From contig CAVTJL010000001.1 in NCBI GenBank assembly GCA_963735065.1, positions 620,001 through 684,000 of the forward strand: 64,000 nt of DNA, read 5' to 3'. How positions within the stretch are numbered: position 1 is the stretch's first letter; each line of letters opens with the position of its first letter. A program made the position numbers and the translations under genes. The stretch is from CAVTJL01 sp963735065 (lineage in GTDB: Bacteria; Pseudomonadota; Alphaproteobacteria; Geminicoccales; Geminicoccaceae). The notes beneath the pieces are model-generated. The model was not told the DNA's origin, made no database searches, and saw only the letters and a list, made by a program, of their open reading frames with translations. Positions 38,428 through 46,230 of the stretch are shown here, piece after piece.

Positions 38428-39824
38428 ATGGCTGAACCTGTCTCACAGGTCACCGACCTGTCGGTGGCTGCTGCAAATGGTACGATGACCATCGTCGAGG
38501 ATACCGCATCCACGACAGGGCGTGACCCGGTCAAGATCTCGCCGCTTGCGAACGATACCGGCGACCATCTCCAGCTCGACTCGTTCATGACCGAGCCCGA
38601 CGGCGACGCTTCCCACCACGGCTACATCACCGTCAAGGGAAGCACGGTGATCTACACGCCGGAGGCGGGCTTCGAGGGGACGGACACCTTCCGCTATTCG
38701 GTGCACCGACAGCGCCGGCGACACCCAGTACGGCATCATCTCCGTCGCCGTGACGGACAATCCGCTGGCGAGCCGAGGCGGTGGCGCCGAAGGCCAGCGC
38801 CGACACGTTCACGGTCGGCAACACCTCGTCGGCCAAGCTCGACGTGCTCGCCAACGACGACAGCGGCGATGGCAGCAAGCTGCTGGTCACCGGGGCTAAC
38901 GAGCCGAGCATGGAACGGTGGACCTGAAGGGCAGCGAGCTGCATCTATCACGCCGACAGCGGCTATACCGGGCACGACCAGCTCTTCTACAAGGTCTTCA
39001 ATGGGACGGCCTGAGCAGCGTAGGCGCAGGTCAACCTGACTGTCGAGCAGGGCAGTGGCGGCGGTGGTGGCGGCGGAGGCGGCGGCGGGCAAGGTCCTGA
39101 CCGTCCACAACGACAGCTTCAAGTCACGGCCGACACCGGCTCCAGCCTCAACGTCCTCAAGAACGACAAGGGATCGCCTCTGACCATCGTCGACGACGCG
39201 AGGCCGCCCACGGCACTGTCGCGATCGACCAAACGGCCACCAGCATCACCTACACCCCCGACGCCGGCTACACCGGCGCCGACAGCTTCCCGTACATGGC
39301 CCAGGATCAGGGTGGGCACAGCGCCATCGCCACCGTCGACCTCAACATCGAGAGCAGCGGAAAAGGCGGCGGCGACCAGATTTCCGCCCACAATGACAGG
39401 TTCAAGGTCCCGACGGATAGCAGCACGGACCTGAGCGTGCTCATCAACGACAAGGGCACCGACCTCACGATCTCTGACGTGGGCGCGGCCAAGCACGGCA
39501 CGGTGACGATCGCCGATGACGGGTCCAGCCTCACCTACACGCCGGAACAGCGGCTTCCACGGCAAGGACACCTTCACCTACACCGTCTCAGACGCCAACA
39601 ACAACACGGACGACGCGACGGTAAAGCTCAACGTCAAGGCATCGAGCAGCAGCTCCACCCTCAAGCTCAGCGACGTCCTCTCCACCGATCACGACATTGG
39701 CAGCAGCCATTCCAACGCCGACGGCGGGTCATCAAGCCATGCCTCGGTCGCCAGCGTCAGCATGGCAAGCAGTCACGTCGACCTCGATACGCTGGTCCAT
39801 CAGGCGCATCACCACATCGGCTGA
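38428..39824 (+). pseudogene. Tandem Ig-like (cadherin/VCBS-type) secreted repeat protein with about nine frameshifts
   Basis: The gene starts with an excellent ribosome-binding site (AAGGAGG) and ATG. Spliced across frames it encodes four or five beta-sandwich repeats with the signature LANDxGD...HGYITVKGSTVIYTPEAGFEGTDTFRYSV; later copies end TYTPDAGYTGADSF and GFHGKDTFTYTV. A poly-Gly linker follows the second repeat, and the C-terminus ends LSDVLSTDHDIG...VDLDTLVHQAHHHIG, resembling type I secretion targets of repeat adhesins. The frame changes near 38702, 38775, 38910, 38942, 39010, 39085, 39121, 39203 and 39545. Between breaks the codons are well preserved. As sequenced it cannot give a full protein. 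Confidence 0.75.
39054..39092 (+). repeat. Glycine-codon run (GGC/GGT) linker
   Basis: About a dozen consecutive glycine codons lie between repeat domains of the Ig-like gene. Such runs are slippage-prone in replication and hard to sequence; one of the frameshifts lies at its right end. Confidence 0.7.
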
Positions 39825-39853
39825 GGCCAGCATCGCGGGCTTGGCCTGACCGC

Positions 39854-39884
39854 GTGTCCGGCCGGTACCCCACCGGCCGGACAC
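39854..39884. terminator. Perfect 13-bp hairpin between convergent genes
   Basis: GTGTCCGGCCGGT and its exact complement enclose a 5-nt loop, 30 bp after the Ig-like gene and 32 bp after the giant OmpA gene. It can terminate both converging transcripts. No T-run follows on either strand. Confidence 0.65.
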
Positions 39885-39915
39885 TTGGCATCTGACGGAC
39901 CTCCCCGACCCTGCG

Positions 39916-42900
39916 TCAGCGACTCACCAGCTGGATCTCAATCCGCCTGTTGAGCTGCCGGGACTGTTCCGAATCATTGCGAGCGACCGGCTCGGTGTCG
40001 GCCAGCCCGGCGATCATGAGGTGCTGGCGCGGGATGCCCCGCTCGACCAGGTAGGTCGCCACCGCGCTGGCCCGCGCCGCCGACAGCTCCCAGTTGGAGC
40101 GGTAGCGACCACTGACGACAGGCAGATCGTCGGTATGCCCGGCAATCTGCAGCGCCCAGGGCGTGCCTTCGGGAATGCTGGCAATCGCAGACTGAAGGCG
40201 CGGCACGATACCATCCAGCTCGGTCATGCCCTCATCGGTGAGCTTGGCGCTCCCGGAAGGAAAGAGCAGGCTCGCACCGAGCACCACACCGTCCTGACTG
40301 ACATAGTTGATGTCCTGCACACCGGGCAGGTTCGCCTTCACATCACCCACGAGCAGCGCCTGACGCTCCTTGGCCTGCTGGGCTCGGCGCGCCAGCGTGG
40401 GACCGGCAGCGGGCTCGATGCTGCTGGCGAGCTGGCGCGTGATCTCAGCCAGGACCGCCGCGTCCGCCACCCGCTGGTGCCCATCGTCGGTCTGTGCCGG
40501 TTGGGCCTTCGCCGTGGCCAGCGCCTGATCCAGCTGGCTGCTCAACGCAACCGTCCTGGTCCTGAGATCGGCGATCTCCCTGTCCCGCTCGGCGATCTGC
40601 TGGCGCATCCCGTCGAGATCGTGGGCCGATGTCGACTGGAGCCGGACGAGGTCGCCCTCCGCGGCCGAGAGCTGCGCCTGAAGCCCCGCGGCCTTCTGTT
40701 CTGCATCGGCGCGACCCGCCGTCGCCGTGTCCAACGCCTGCTGTTGTGCCGCCAGCTCCTTCGTCTTCGCCTCATCGCCAGCGACAAGCCTGTTCCGCTG
40801 CTGCTCGAGGGCTCCGAGCTGGCCCTGGAGGGCCTGAGCTTGGCCGCTCGCCTGCTCCCGGGCAGCCTCGGCTGTCTTCGCCTTGGCCATCGCCTCGTCG
40901 AGCGCCTGCTGGAGTGTTGCCAGCTGCTGCGTCTTCGCCTCGTCACCGGCCGCGAGCTTGTTCCGCTGTTGCTCAAGCGTCGCGAGCTGGCCCTGGAGCG
41001 CCTGCGCCCGGCTGCTCGCCTCGTCGCGGGCGGCCTCGGCCGCCGTGGCCTGGGACTGCGCCTGAGCGAGCGCCTGCTGGAGTGTTGCCAGCTGCTTCGT
41101 CTTCACCTCATCGCCGGCCGTAAGCTTGTCCCGCTGTTGCTCGAGTGCCGCGAGCTGGCCCTGAAGCGCCTCCACCCGGCTGCTCGCCTCGTCGCGGGCG
41201 GCCTCGGCCGCCGTGAGCTTGGACTGCGCCTGATCCAGCGACTGCTGCAGCGTTGCCAGCTGCTTCGTCCGCGCGTCGCTGCTGCTGGCAAGCTGATCCC
41301 GCTCCCGCTGAAGGCTCGCCAGCTGGGTCTCGAGCACCTTGACGCGGCTGCTCACCTCATCGCTCGACTTTGCGAGCGCGGCCCTGGCCTGCTCGACCGC
41401 AGCCACCCTCGTGAGCGCGGCGTCGAGCGCGCCCTGCAGGCCTGCGATCTGATTGGCCCTGGCGGCGGCCGTTGCGGCGAGCTCGTCCTTCTGCTTGTTC
41501 AGGGTCGCGATCTGACCCTCCAGCTCGCCCACACGAGCCTGGGCCTGCGCGCCTGCCGTCTCCAGGCTCTGCCGTGTCTCCTCGGCTGCGGCGAGCTTGC
41601 TGAGCGCGGCATCGAGCACGGTCTGCAGACGACCCTGCTGCGCGCCCAGGGAGGCGAGCTGGGCGCGGGCAGCCTCCAGCTTGCCACTGACATCGTCCCG
41701 CTCGGCGCGAAGCGTGTCGCGCTCCTGCCCGAGCGCAGCCGCCGTCGCCTGTGCATCGCTCAGCGCCTGCACCAGACGCTCGCCCGCGACCTCCAGGGTG
41801 CCAACCTGAGAAGCCAGCTGGTCACGCTCGGCCGTTGCCGTCTCGGCCTGCGTCCGCAGCGCCTGTACCTTTTGCACATCCGGGGCGGCTTGGATGTCGG
41901 CCTTGAGCTTGCTCATCTCCTGCGTGGCGTCCGCCAGCTTCGCCTGGAGGTCACTCGCCGCGGCCATGCTGGTCTCGAGCTGCGTCCGAAGCCCGTCGCG
42001 CTCAGCCGTGAGGGAGGTGACCTCGGCCTTCGCAGCGCTGAGCCTCTGCGCGTCATCGCTCGCCGACTGCTGCAGCGCCTCCTGCTTCGCGCTCAGCGTC
42101 TCGACCTGCTTTGCGACATCCCGCGCCGCCGCCTGCGTCGCTGCCAGCTGCCGCGCTAGGGCATCCCGTGCCTGCGTCAGCCCGTCGATCGTGCCCTCCC
42201 GCGTCTCGAGCTCGGCTTTCTGCTGGTCGACGGTCGTGGTGAGCGCCTGCTTCTCGCCGGCGGCGGCAGCGAGCGCCTTCGTCAGCCGGTCGCGATCGGC
42301 GGTGAGCGTGCCGATCTCACTCGTCGCCTGCGTGAGCTTTTGCTGCTCGGCCGCCGCTGCCTTCTGCAGCTCGTCCTGCTTGGCGGTGAGGGCCTCGACC
42401 TGCTTGGCGACGTCGCGGCCAGCCGCCTGCTGTGCCGCAAGCTTGCGCTCGAGGGCACCTTGAGCCTGGGTCAGCGACTCGATGCTCCCGTCGCGCGCCG
42501 AGAGTTCCTTGGCCTGCTGCTCGACGGTGCCCTCCAGGGCAGCCTTCGCCGTCTGCAGCTCGGCCAGCTCGGACTGAAGACGATCGCGCGCCGCTGCGGT
42601 GTCCGCCGCCTCCTTTGTGAGGGCATCGAGCCGCGCGGAAAGCGCGTCGCGCGCCTGCGTGAGCGCGGCCAGGCTGGCGTCCCGCTCGGCCAGCGTCCGC
42701 GTCTGCTCCTGATTGGTTGTCCGAGCGTCGGCTAGCGCCGCCTCGACACTGTCCAGCTGCTTTTGCAGGTCTGCCGTCGAGCCCTCGAGCTTGTCACGCT
42801 CTGTCGTGAGGGAGGCCAACGCCGCCTTGCTCTTCTCGAGCTCGTCGGACGTCGCCCGGAGCCGGCCCTGCGCCTGCTCGAGATCGCCCGTCGTCGCCCC

Positions 42901-43206
42901 GAGCTTCTTCTCGGTGTCCGCGAGCTTGTCGGGCAGCGCTCGCAGGGTGGTGATCTCGTCCTTCAGGGCACCCAGCCGCTCGAGCTCGCCCTTGACGCCG
43001 GGCGAGGGTGCCGCCGGCGCGTCGACAGCATCGAGCGTGCTCTTGAGGCCGCCTTCGACGCGCTCGGTCCGGCTTTGCGCGTACAAGGCCCAACCGGCAG
43101 CCGCGAGGACGGGCACCAGGGCCACAAGGATTGCCTTCGTAATTCCGCCCTGCCCGCCGCGTGCGTCGCTGCCTTGCGGTGTGGGGGGACGACTTGCGTT
43201 GGCCAT
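39916..43206 (-). CDS. Giant coiled-coil envelope protein with C-terminal OmpA-like domain
   Basis: A 1096-aa protein. One membrane segment near residues 22-42 (ITKAILVALVPVLAAAGWAL) anchors it in the inner membrane with the rest in the periplasm. Residues of about 50 to 930 are almost pure heptad-rich coiled coil, including a stretch of 56-residue repeats. The last 130 residues form an OmpA/MotB peptidoglycan-binding domain (LLFPSGSAKLTDEGM, IAGHTDDLPV, NWELSAARASAVATYL, LNRRIEIQLV). A straight coil of this size could span far more than the periplasm, so it may fold back or bundle. It lies downstream of a MotA-like/MotB-like pair with a similar OmpA end and probably works with them. Confidence 0.88.
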   Translation of the reverse strand: MANASRPPTPQGSDARGGQGGITKAILVALVPVLAAAGWALYAQSRTERVEGGLKSTLDAVDAPAAPSPGVKGELERLGALKDEITTLRALPDKLADTEKKLGATTGDLEQAQGRLRATSDELEKSKAALASLTTERDKLEGSTADLQKQLDSVEAALADARTTNQEQTRTLAERDASLAALTQARDALSARLDALTKEAADTAAARDRLQSELAELQTAKAALEGTVEQQAKELSARDGSIESLTQAQGALERKLAAQQAAGRDVAKQVEALTAKQDELQKAAAAEQQKLTQATSEIGTLTADRDRLTKALAAAAGEKQALTTTVDQQKAELETREGTIDGLTQARDALARQLAATQAAARDVAKQVETLSAKQEALQQSASDDAQRLSAAKAEVTSLTAERDGLRTQLETSMAAASDLQAKLADATQEMSKLKADIQAAPDVQKVQALRTQAETATAERDQLASQVGTLEVAGERLVQALSDAQATAAALGQERDTLRAERDDVSGKLEAARAQLASLGAQQGRLQTVLDAALSKLAAAEETRQSLETAGAQAQARVGELEGQIATLNKQKDELAATAAARANQIAGLQGALDAALTRVAAVEQARAALAKSSDEVSSRVKVLETQLASLQRERDQLASSSDARTKQLATLQQSLDQAQSKLTAAEAARDEASSRVEALQGQLAALEQQRDKLTAGDEVKTKQLATLQQALAQAQSQATAAEAARDEASSRAQALQGQLATLEQQRNKLAAGDEAKTQQLATLQQALDEAMAKAKTAEAAREQASGQAQALQGQLGALEQQRNRLVAGDEAKTKELAAQQQALDTATAGRADAEQKAAGLQAQLSAAEGDLVRLQSTSAHDLDGMRQQIAERDREIADLRTRTVALSSQLDQALATAKAQPAQTDDGHQRVADAAVLAEITRQLASSIEPAAGPTLARRAQQAKERQALLVGDVKANLPGVQDINYVSQDGVVLGASLLFPSGSAKLTDEGMTELDGIVPRLQSAIASIPEGTPWALQIAGHTDDLPVVSGRYRSNWELSAARASAVATYLVERGIPRQHLMIAGLADTEPVARNDSEQSRQLNRRIEIQLVSR
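40700..41290 (-). repeat. 168-bp tandem repeats encoding 56-residue coiled-coil units
   Basis: The same sequence motif (GCCAGCT followed by GCTTCGTCTTC-like bases on the plus strand) recurs at 40751, 40919, 41087 and 41255, exactly 168 bp apart. Each unit encodes LQGQL..LEQQR..L..GDE.KT..LA..QQALD, exactly eight heptads. The repeats keep the heptad phase, so copy number could change coil length without breaking the structure. Confidence 0.85.
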
Positions 43207-43432
43207 CTCAGGCTCCGGATGCTTCGCGTGAGCGGCGGCACGAGGCCCACACGAGGGAACGGACGCGGCCCGCGGCCGTCGGAGCCAGCGCGAACATGCG
43301 CGGAACGCCGACGCCCTCGCTCATCCGGATCCCCCCATTCTGGCGCCGGTTGAGACGCCGCCTGTCGGCTCTACTCTCGCCAGCCGGCTGAGCAAATGCA
43401 ACAGGATGTGGTCGGTATGCGGTACGTGAAGG

Positions 43433-44875
43433 TCAACGTGTGGTGAGCTTGATCTCGATCCGACGGTTGCGGCGGTAGGCGTCGTCATTATCGGCCGTGT
43501 CGAGCGGCTGGAACTCGCCGAAGCCGCGGGCTGCCAGCCGGTCGGGCGGGATGCCCTGGGAGATCAGGAACTTCACCACCGAGATCGCCCGCGCGGTCGA
43601 CAGCTCCCAGTTGGAGGAGAACTGCGCGTTGCTGATCGGCCGGCGGTCGGTGTGACCGTCGACCTGCAGGACCCAGGGCAGGTCGGGCGGGATCTCCTTC
43701 GCGATCTCCTTGAGGGTGGTCGCAAGCTCGGCGAGCTTCTCGCGTCCGCTGGGATTGATGTCGGCCTCGCCCGAGCCGAAGAGCACCTCGGACTGGAAGA
43801 CGAAGCGGTCGCCCACGATGCGAATGTCGTCGCGGGTGCCGAGGACCTGGCGAAGCTTGCCGAAGAAATCGGAGCGATAGCGGGAGAGCTCCTCGACCTT
43901 GTTGGCGAGCGCGACGTTGAGCCGCTGGCCCAGATCCGCGATCGTGGCGTTTTGACGGTCGATCTCGGTCTGCTTCTCGCCCAACGCCGCGTCGAGCTGC
44001 GTGAGCTGGACGCTCAGCTGCTGGAGGCGCTGATTGAGCTGCTGCACCTGCTGCTGGGCGGCTTCCTTGTCGCTCAGGGCGCTCGTCTTGGCGCTCTCGA
44101 GCGTGGCGGCGCTCTTGAGCAGCTCCTCGATCCTGAGATCGCGCGAGGCCACGTCCTTCTGGGCCAGCATCGTCTTTTGCTGCTCGTCGGCGAGCTTGGC
44201 CTCCAGCGCCTTGCTCTGGTCGCGCGCCGTGCCGAGCTGGGCCAGAAGCTGCTGTTGCTGCTCCTTCGACTGCTGGACGGTTGTGGACAGGCCGGCCACC
44301 TGGGCCTCGAGATCGCCACGGACCTTGGTGAGCGCGTCGATGTCGCGCCTGAGCTGGACGAGCTGGCCCAGCTGCGCCGTGATCTTGTCCTTGTCGGCCG
44401 CCATGGTCTGGCGCGCCTCATCCAGGTCCTTCTGCAGCGAGCCGATCTGCGCCTTGGCAGTGCCCTGGTCGACACGCATCTCGTCGAGCGTGCGCTGCAG
44501 ACTGAGGCGCTGGTTCGAGGCCTGGGCCAGCTGGTCCTCGAGCGACGCGCGGTCGCCCTCGCTCTGCTTGAGCTGGGCGCTTAGGTCCTCACGGTCCGCC
44601 ACGACCGACTGCAGCTGGGACGACAGGCGCTGGACGTTGCGCTGCAGGTCGGCCGCATTGTCCTGCTCGAGCCCCAGCTTCTGCGTCAGGTCGTGAACCG
44701 TGGCCCTGAGGTGATCGAGCGTCTCGGTGCGCCCCTGCAGCACCTGGCTCAGAAAGAACTGACCGAGGACGAAGACGACCAGCAGGAAGATGACAGAGAG
44801 GAGCAGCGTCGACAGCGCGTCGACGAAACCGGGCCAGATGTCGACCTGACGAACGTCACGGCGCGAGCGCGCCAT
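43433..44875 (-). CDS. MotB/OmpA-like coiled-coil peptidoglycan-binding protein
   Basis: A 480-aa protein. The N-terminal membrane segment (VDALSTLLLSVIFLLVVFVL) starts with Asp19, placed like the proton-carrying aspartate of MotB/ExbD/TolR stators. Residues of about 45-330 are coiled coil, and the C-terminal 130 residues are an OmpA domain (LFGSGEADINPSGREKL, VDGHTDRRPI, NWELSTARAISVVKFL, NRRIEIKLT). Starts 3 nt after the MotA-like gene. The long coil between membrane and wall-binding domain distinguishes it from flagellar MotB. Confidence 0.9.
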   Translation of the reverse strand: MARSRRDVRQVDIWPGFVDALSTLLLSVIFLLVVFVLGQFFLSQVLQGRTETLDHLRATVHDLTQKLGLEQDNAADLQRNVQRLSSQLQSVVADREDLSAQLKQSEGDRASLEDQLAQASNQRLSLQRTLDEMRVDQGTAKAQIGSLQKDLDEARQTMAADKDKITAQLGQLVQLRRDIDALTKVRGDLEAQVAGLSTTVQQSKEQQQQLLAQLGTARDQSKALEAKLADEQQKTMLAQKDVASRDLRIEELLKSAATLESAKTSALSDKEAAQQQVQQLNQRLQQLSVQLTQLDAALGEKQTEIDRQNATIADLGQRLNVALANKVEELSRYRSDFFGKLRQVLGTRDDIRIVGDRFVFQSEVLFGSGEADINPSGREKLAELATTLKEIAKEIPPDLPWVLQVDGHTDRRPISNAQFSSNWELSTARAISVVKFLISQGIPPDRLAARGFGEFQPLDTADNDDAYRRNRRIEIKLTTR

Positions 44876-44878
44876 GGC

Positions 44879-46030
44879 TCACTCCCTCACAAGCTGCGGC
44901 TCGCCGGCGGCAATCGCGATCGTCCGCGCCACGAGCTTGATCTCGCCCTTCAGCTCGCGCGTCAGCTCGTCGCGGCCGCGGCCCAGCTCGTCCAGCACCT
45001 GGCCCAGCTGCGCATCGATGTGGCTCAGATGCTGCCTGGTCCGCTCGTCGAGCAGTGGCGCGCCATCGCGTCGGCCGAGCTGCTCGGCCAGCACCTCCTG
45101 CCCGTGGGCCAGCCGGCCCAAAATCTCCTGCTCGCCGCCCAGCCGGTCGGTCAGCGTCCCTAAGCGCTCGTTGAGCTGGAGCAGCACCTTGCTCAGCTGC
45201 ACGCGCTGGTCCTCGCCTCTGGCCACCACGGTCTGCAGGCGGTCGAGGCTCTCGGCCGCCTGTTGCAGCATCGCCTGGACGTAGACCGGGAGACTGGGGC
45301 CCACGCCAACCTCGCCCGTCACGCCCTCGGCGGTACCGTGCCGGGTCATGCCCGAGAGCCACTCCTCGAGATCATTATAGAAGCTGTTTTGCCCCTGCGT
45401 CGCCTGAAGGTCGAGAAAGCCCAGGACGAGCGAGCCCGCGAGGCCGAAGAGCGAGGAGCTGAACGCCGTGCCCATCCCGGCCAACGGACGGGCTAGCCCG
45501 GCCTTCATATCGTTAAAGAGCTGGAGGACATCGGTCGAGTTGGCGGAGAAGCCGGTGAGCACGCCGCCCACCGCGTTGATGGATTGGAGTAGCCCCCAGA
45601 AGGTGCCGAGCAGGCCCAGGAAGATCAGGAGCCCGGTGAGATAGCGGGCAATATCGCGACTCTCGTCGAGCCGGGTGCTGATACTGTCCAGAAGATAGCG
45701 CATCGACGCTGCCGAGAGAGAAGCACGGCCGCGCCGGTCGCGCTCGCCCAGCACCGCGGCGATGGACGCTATGAGGCGCGGCGCCTCCTGCAGCGAAAAG
45801 CCGACGGCGTCGGTCCGAAAGGCCTCGATCCAGCGCGTCTCGGGCTTGAGCCGAAGGATGCGCCGAAGATTGTAGGCGATGCCCACGACAAGGACGCAGA
45901 TGATGAGGCCGTTCAGGGCCGGATTGTGGAGGAAGGCCGCCCAGATGATCTGCGACAGCACGCCCACGACCACGCACGCGAAGATCAGGAAGACGATCAC
46001 GCGGTTGATGAAGCGTTGCGGGTTGGTCAT
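44879..46030 (-). CDS. MotA/TolQ/ExbB-family proton-channel protein with cytoplasmic coiled-coil tail
   Basis: A 383-aa inner-membrane protein. Two N-terminal spans (VIVFLIFACVVVGVL, LIICVLVVGIAYNL) and two further spans with the family motifs LLIFLGLLGTFWGLL and GMGTAFSSSLFGLAGSLVLGF. The last 140 residues are a helical cytoplasmic tail (LDRLQTVVARGEDQRVQLSK and following). This layout matches stator subunits that couple proton flow to movement, including ZorA of Zorya. It pairs with the MotB-like gene 3 nt downstream. First gene of the cluster. Confidence 0.9.
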   Translation of the reverse strand: MTNPQRFINRVIVFLIFACVVVGVLSQIIWAAFLHNPALNGLIICVLVVGIAYNLRRILRLKPETRWIEAFRTDAVGFSLQEAPRLIASIAAVLGERDRRGRASLSAASMRYLLDSISTRLDESRDIARYLTGLLIFLGLLGTFWGLLQSINAVGGVLTGFSANSTDVLQLFNDMKAGLARPLAGMGTAFSSSLFGLAGSLVLGFLDLQATQGQNSFYNDLEEWLSGMTRHGTAEGVTGEVGVGPSLPVYVQAMLQQAAESLDRLQTVVARGEDQRVQLSKVLLQLNERLGTLTDRLGGEQEILGRLAHGQEVLAEQLGRRDGAPLLDERTRQHLSHIDAQLGQVLDELGRGRDELTRELKGEIKLVARTIAIAAGEPQLVRE

Positions 46031-46200
46031 CGGCGACCAGTCGTACCTGTGATGGAAGATCCGCCAGCAACTCTAGCGGTGGTCAGGCGGCATGCCACTT
46101 TGAATGGCACAAATCCTCGCGCGCACTCAACCGTTTATCGCACAACGTTGCGCTGCCGCCGCCATTGATGGGGTCGGCATCCCCCGGCCCGCGATGGACG

Positions 46201-46226
46201 CGGCTGCTCCTCCGTCGGAGCAGCCG
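46201..46226 (-). terminator. Perfect 10-bp hairpin after the ABC exporter gene
   Basis: CGGCTGCTCC/GGAGCAGCCG with a 6-nt loop lies 5 nt past the exporter stop codon (minus-strand direction) and upstream of the MotA-like gene. It is likely a terminator without T-run, separating the exporter from the motor-like cluster. Confidence 0.55.
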
Positions 46227-46230
46227 TCCG

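Noticed and set aside
40700..41290. CRISPR-like periodic repeats
   Set aside because: The 168-bp period is in frame with a coiled-coil gene and there are no short identical repeats separated by unique spacers.
40021..42159. 712-codon frame antisense to the giant coiled-coil gene
   Set aside because: Leu/Arg-rich low-complexity product that mirrors the coiled-coil repeats; no ribosome-binding site or family motif.
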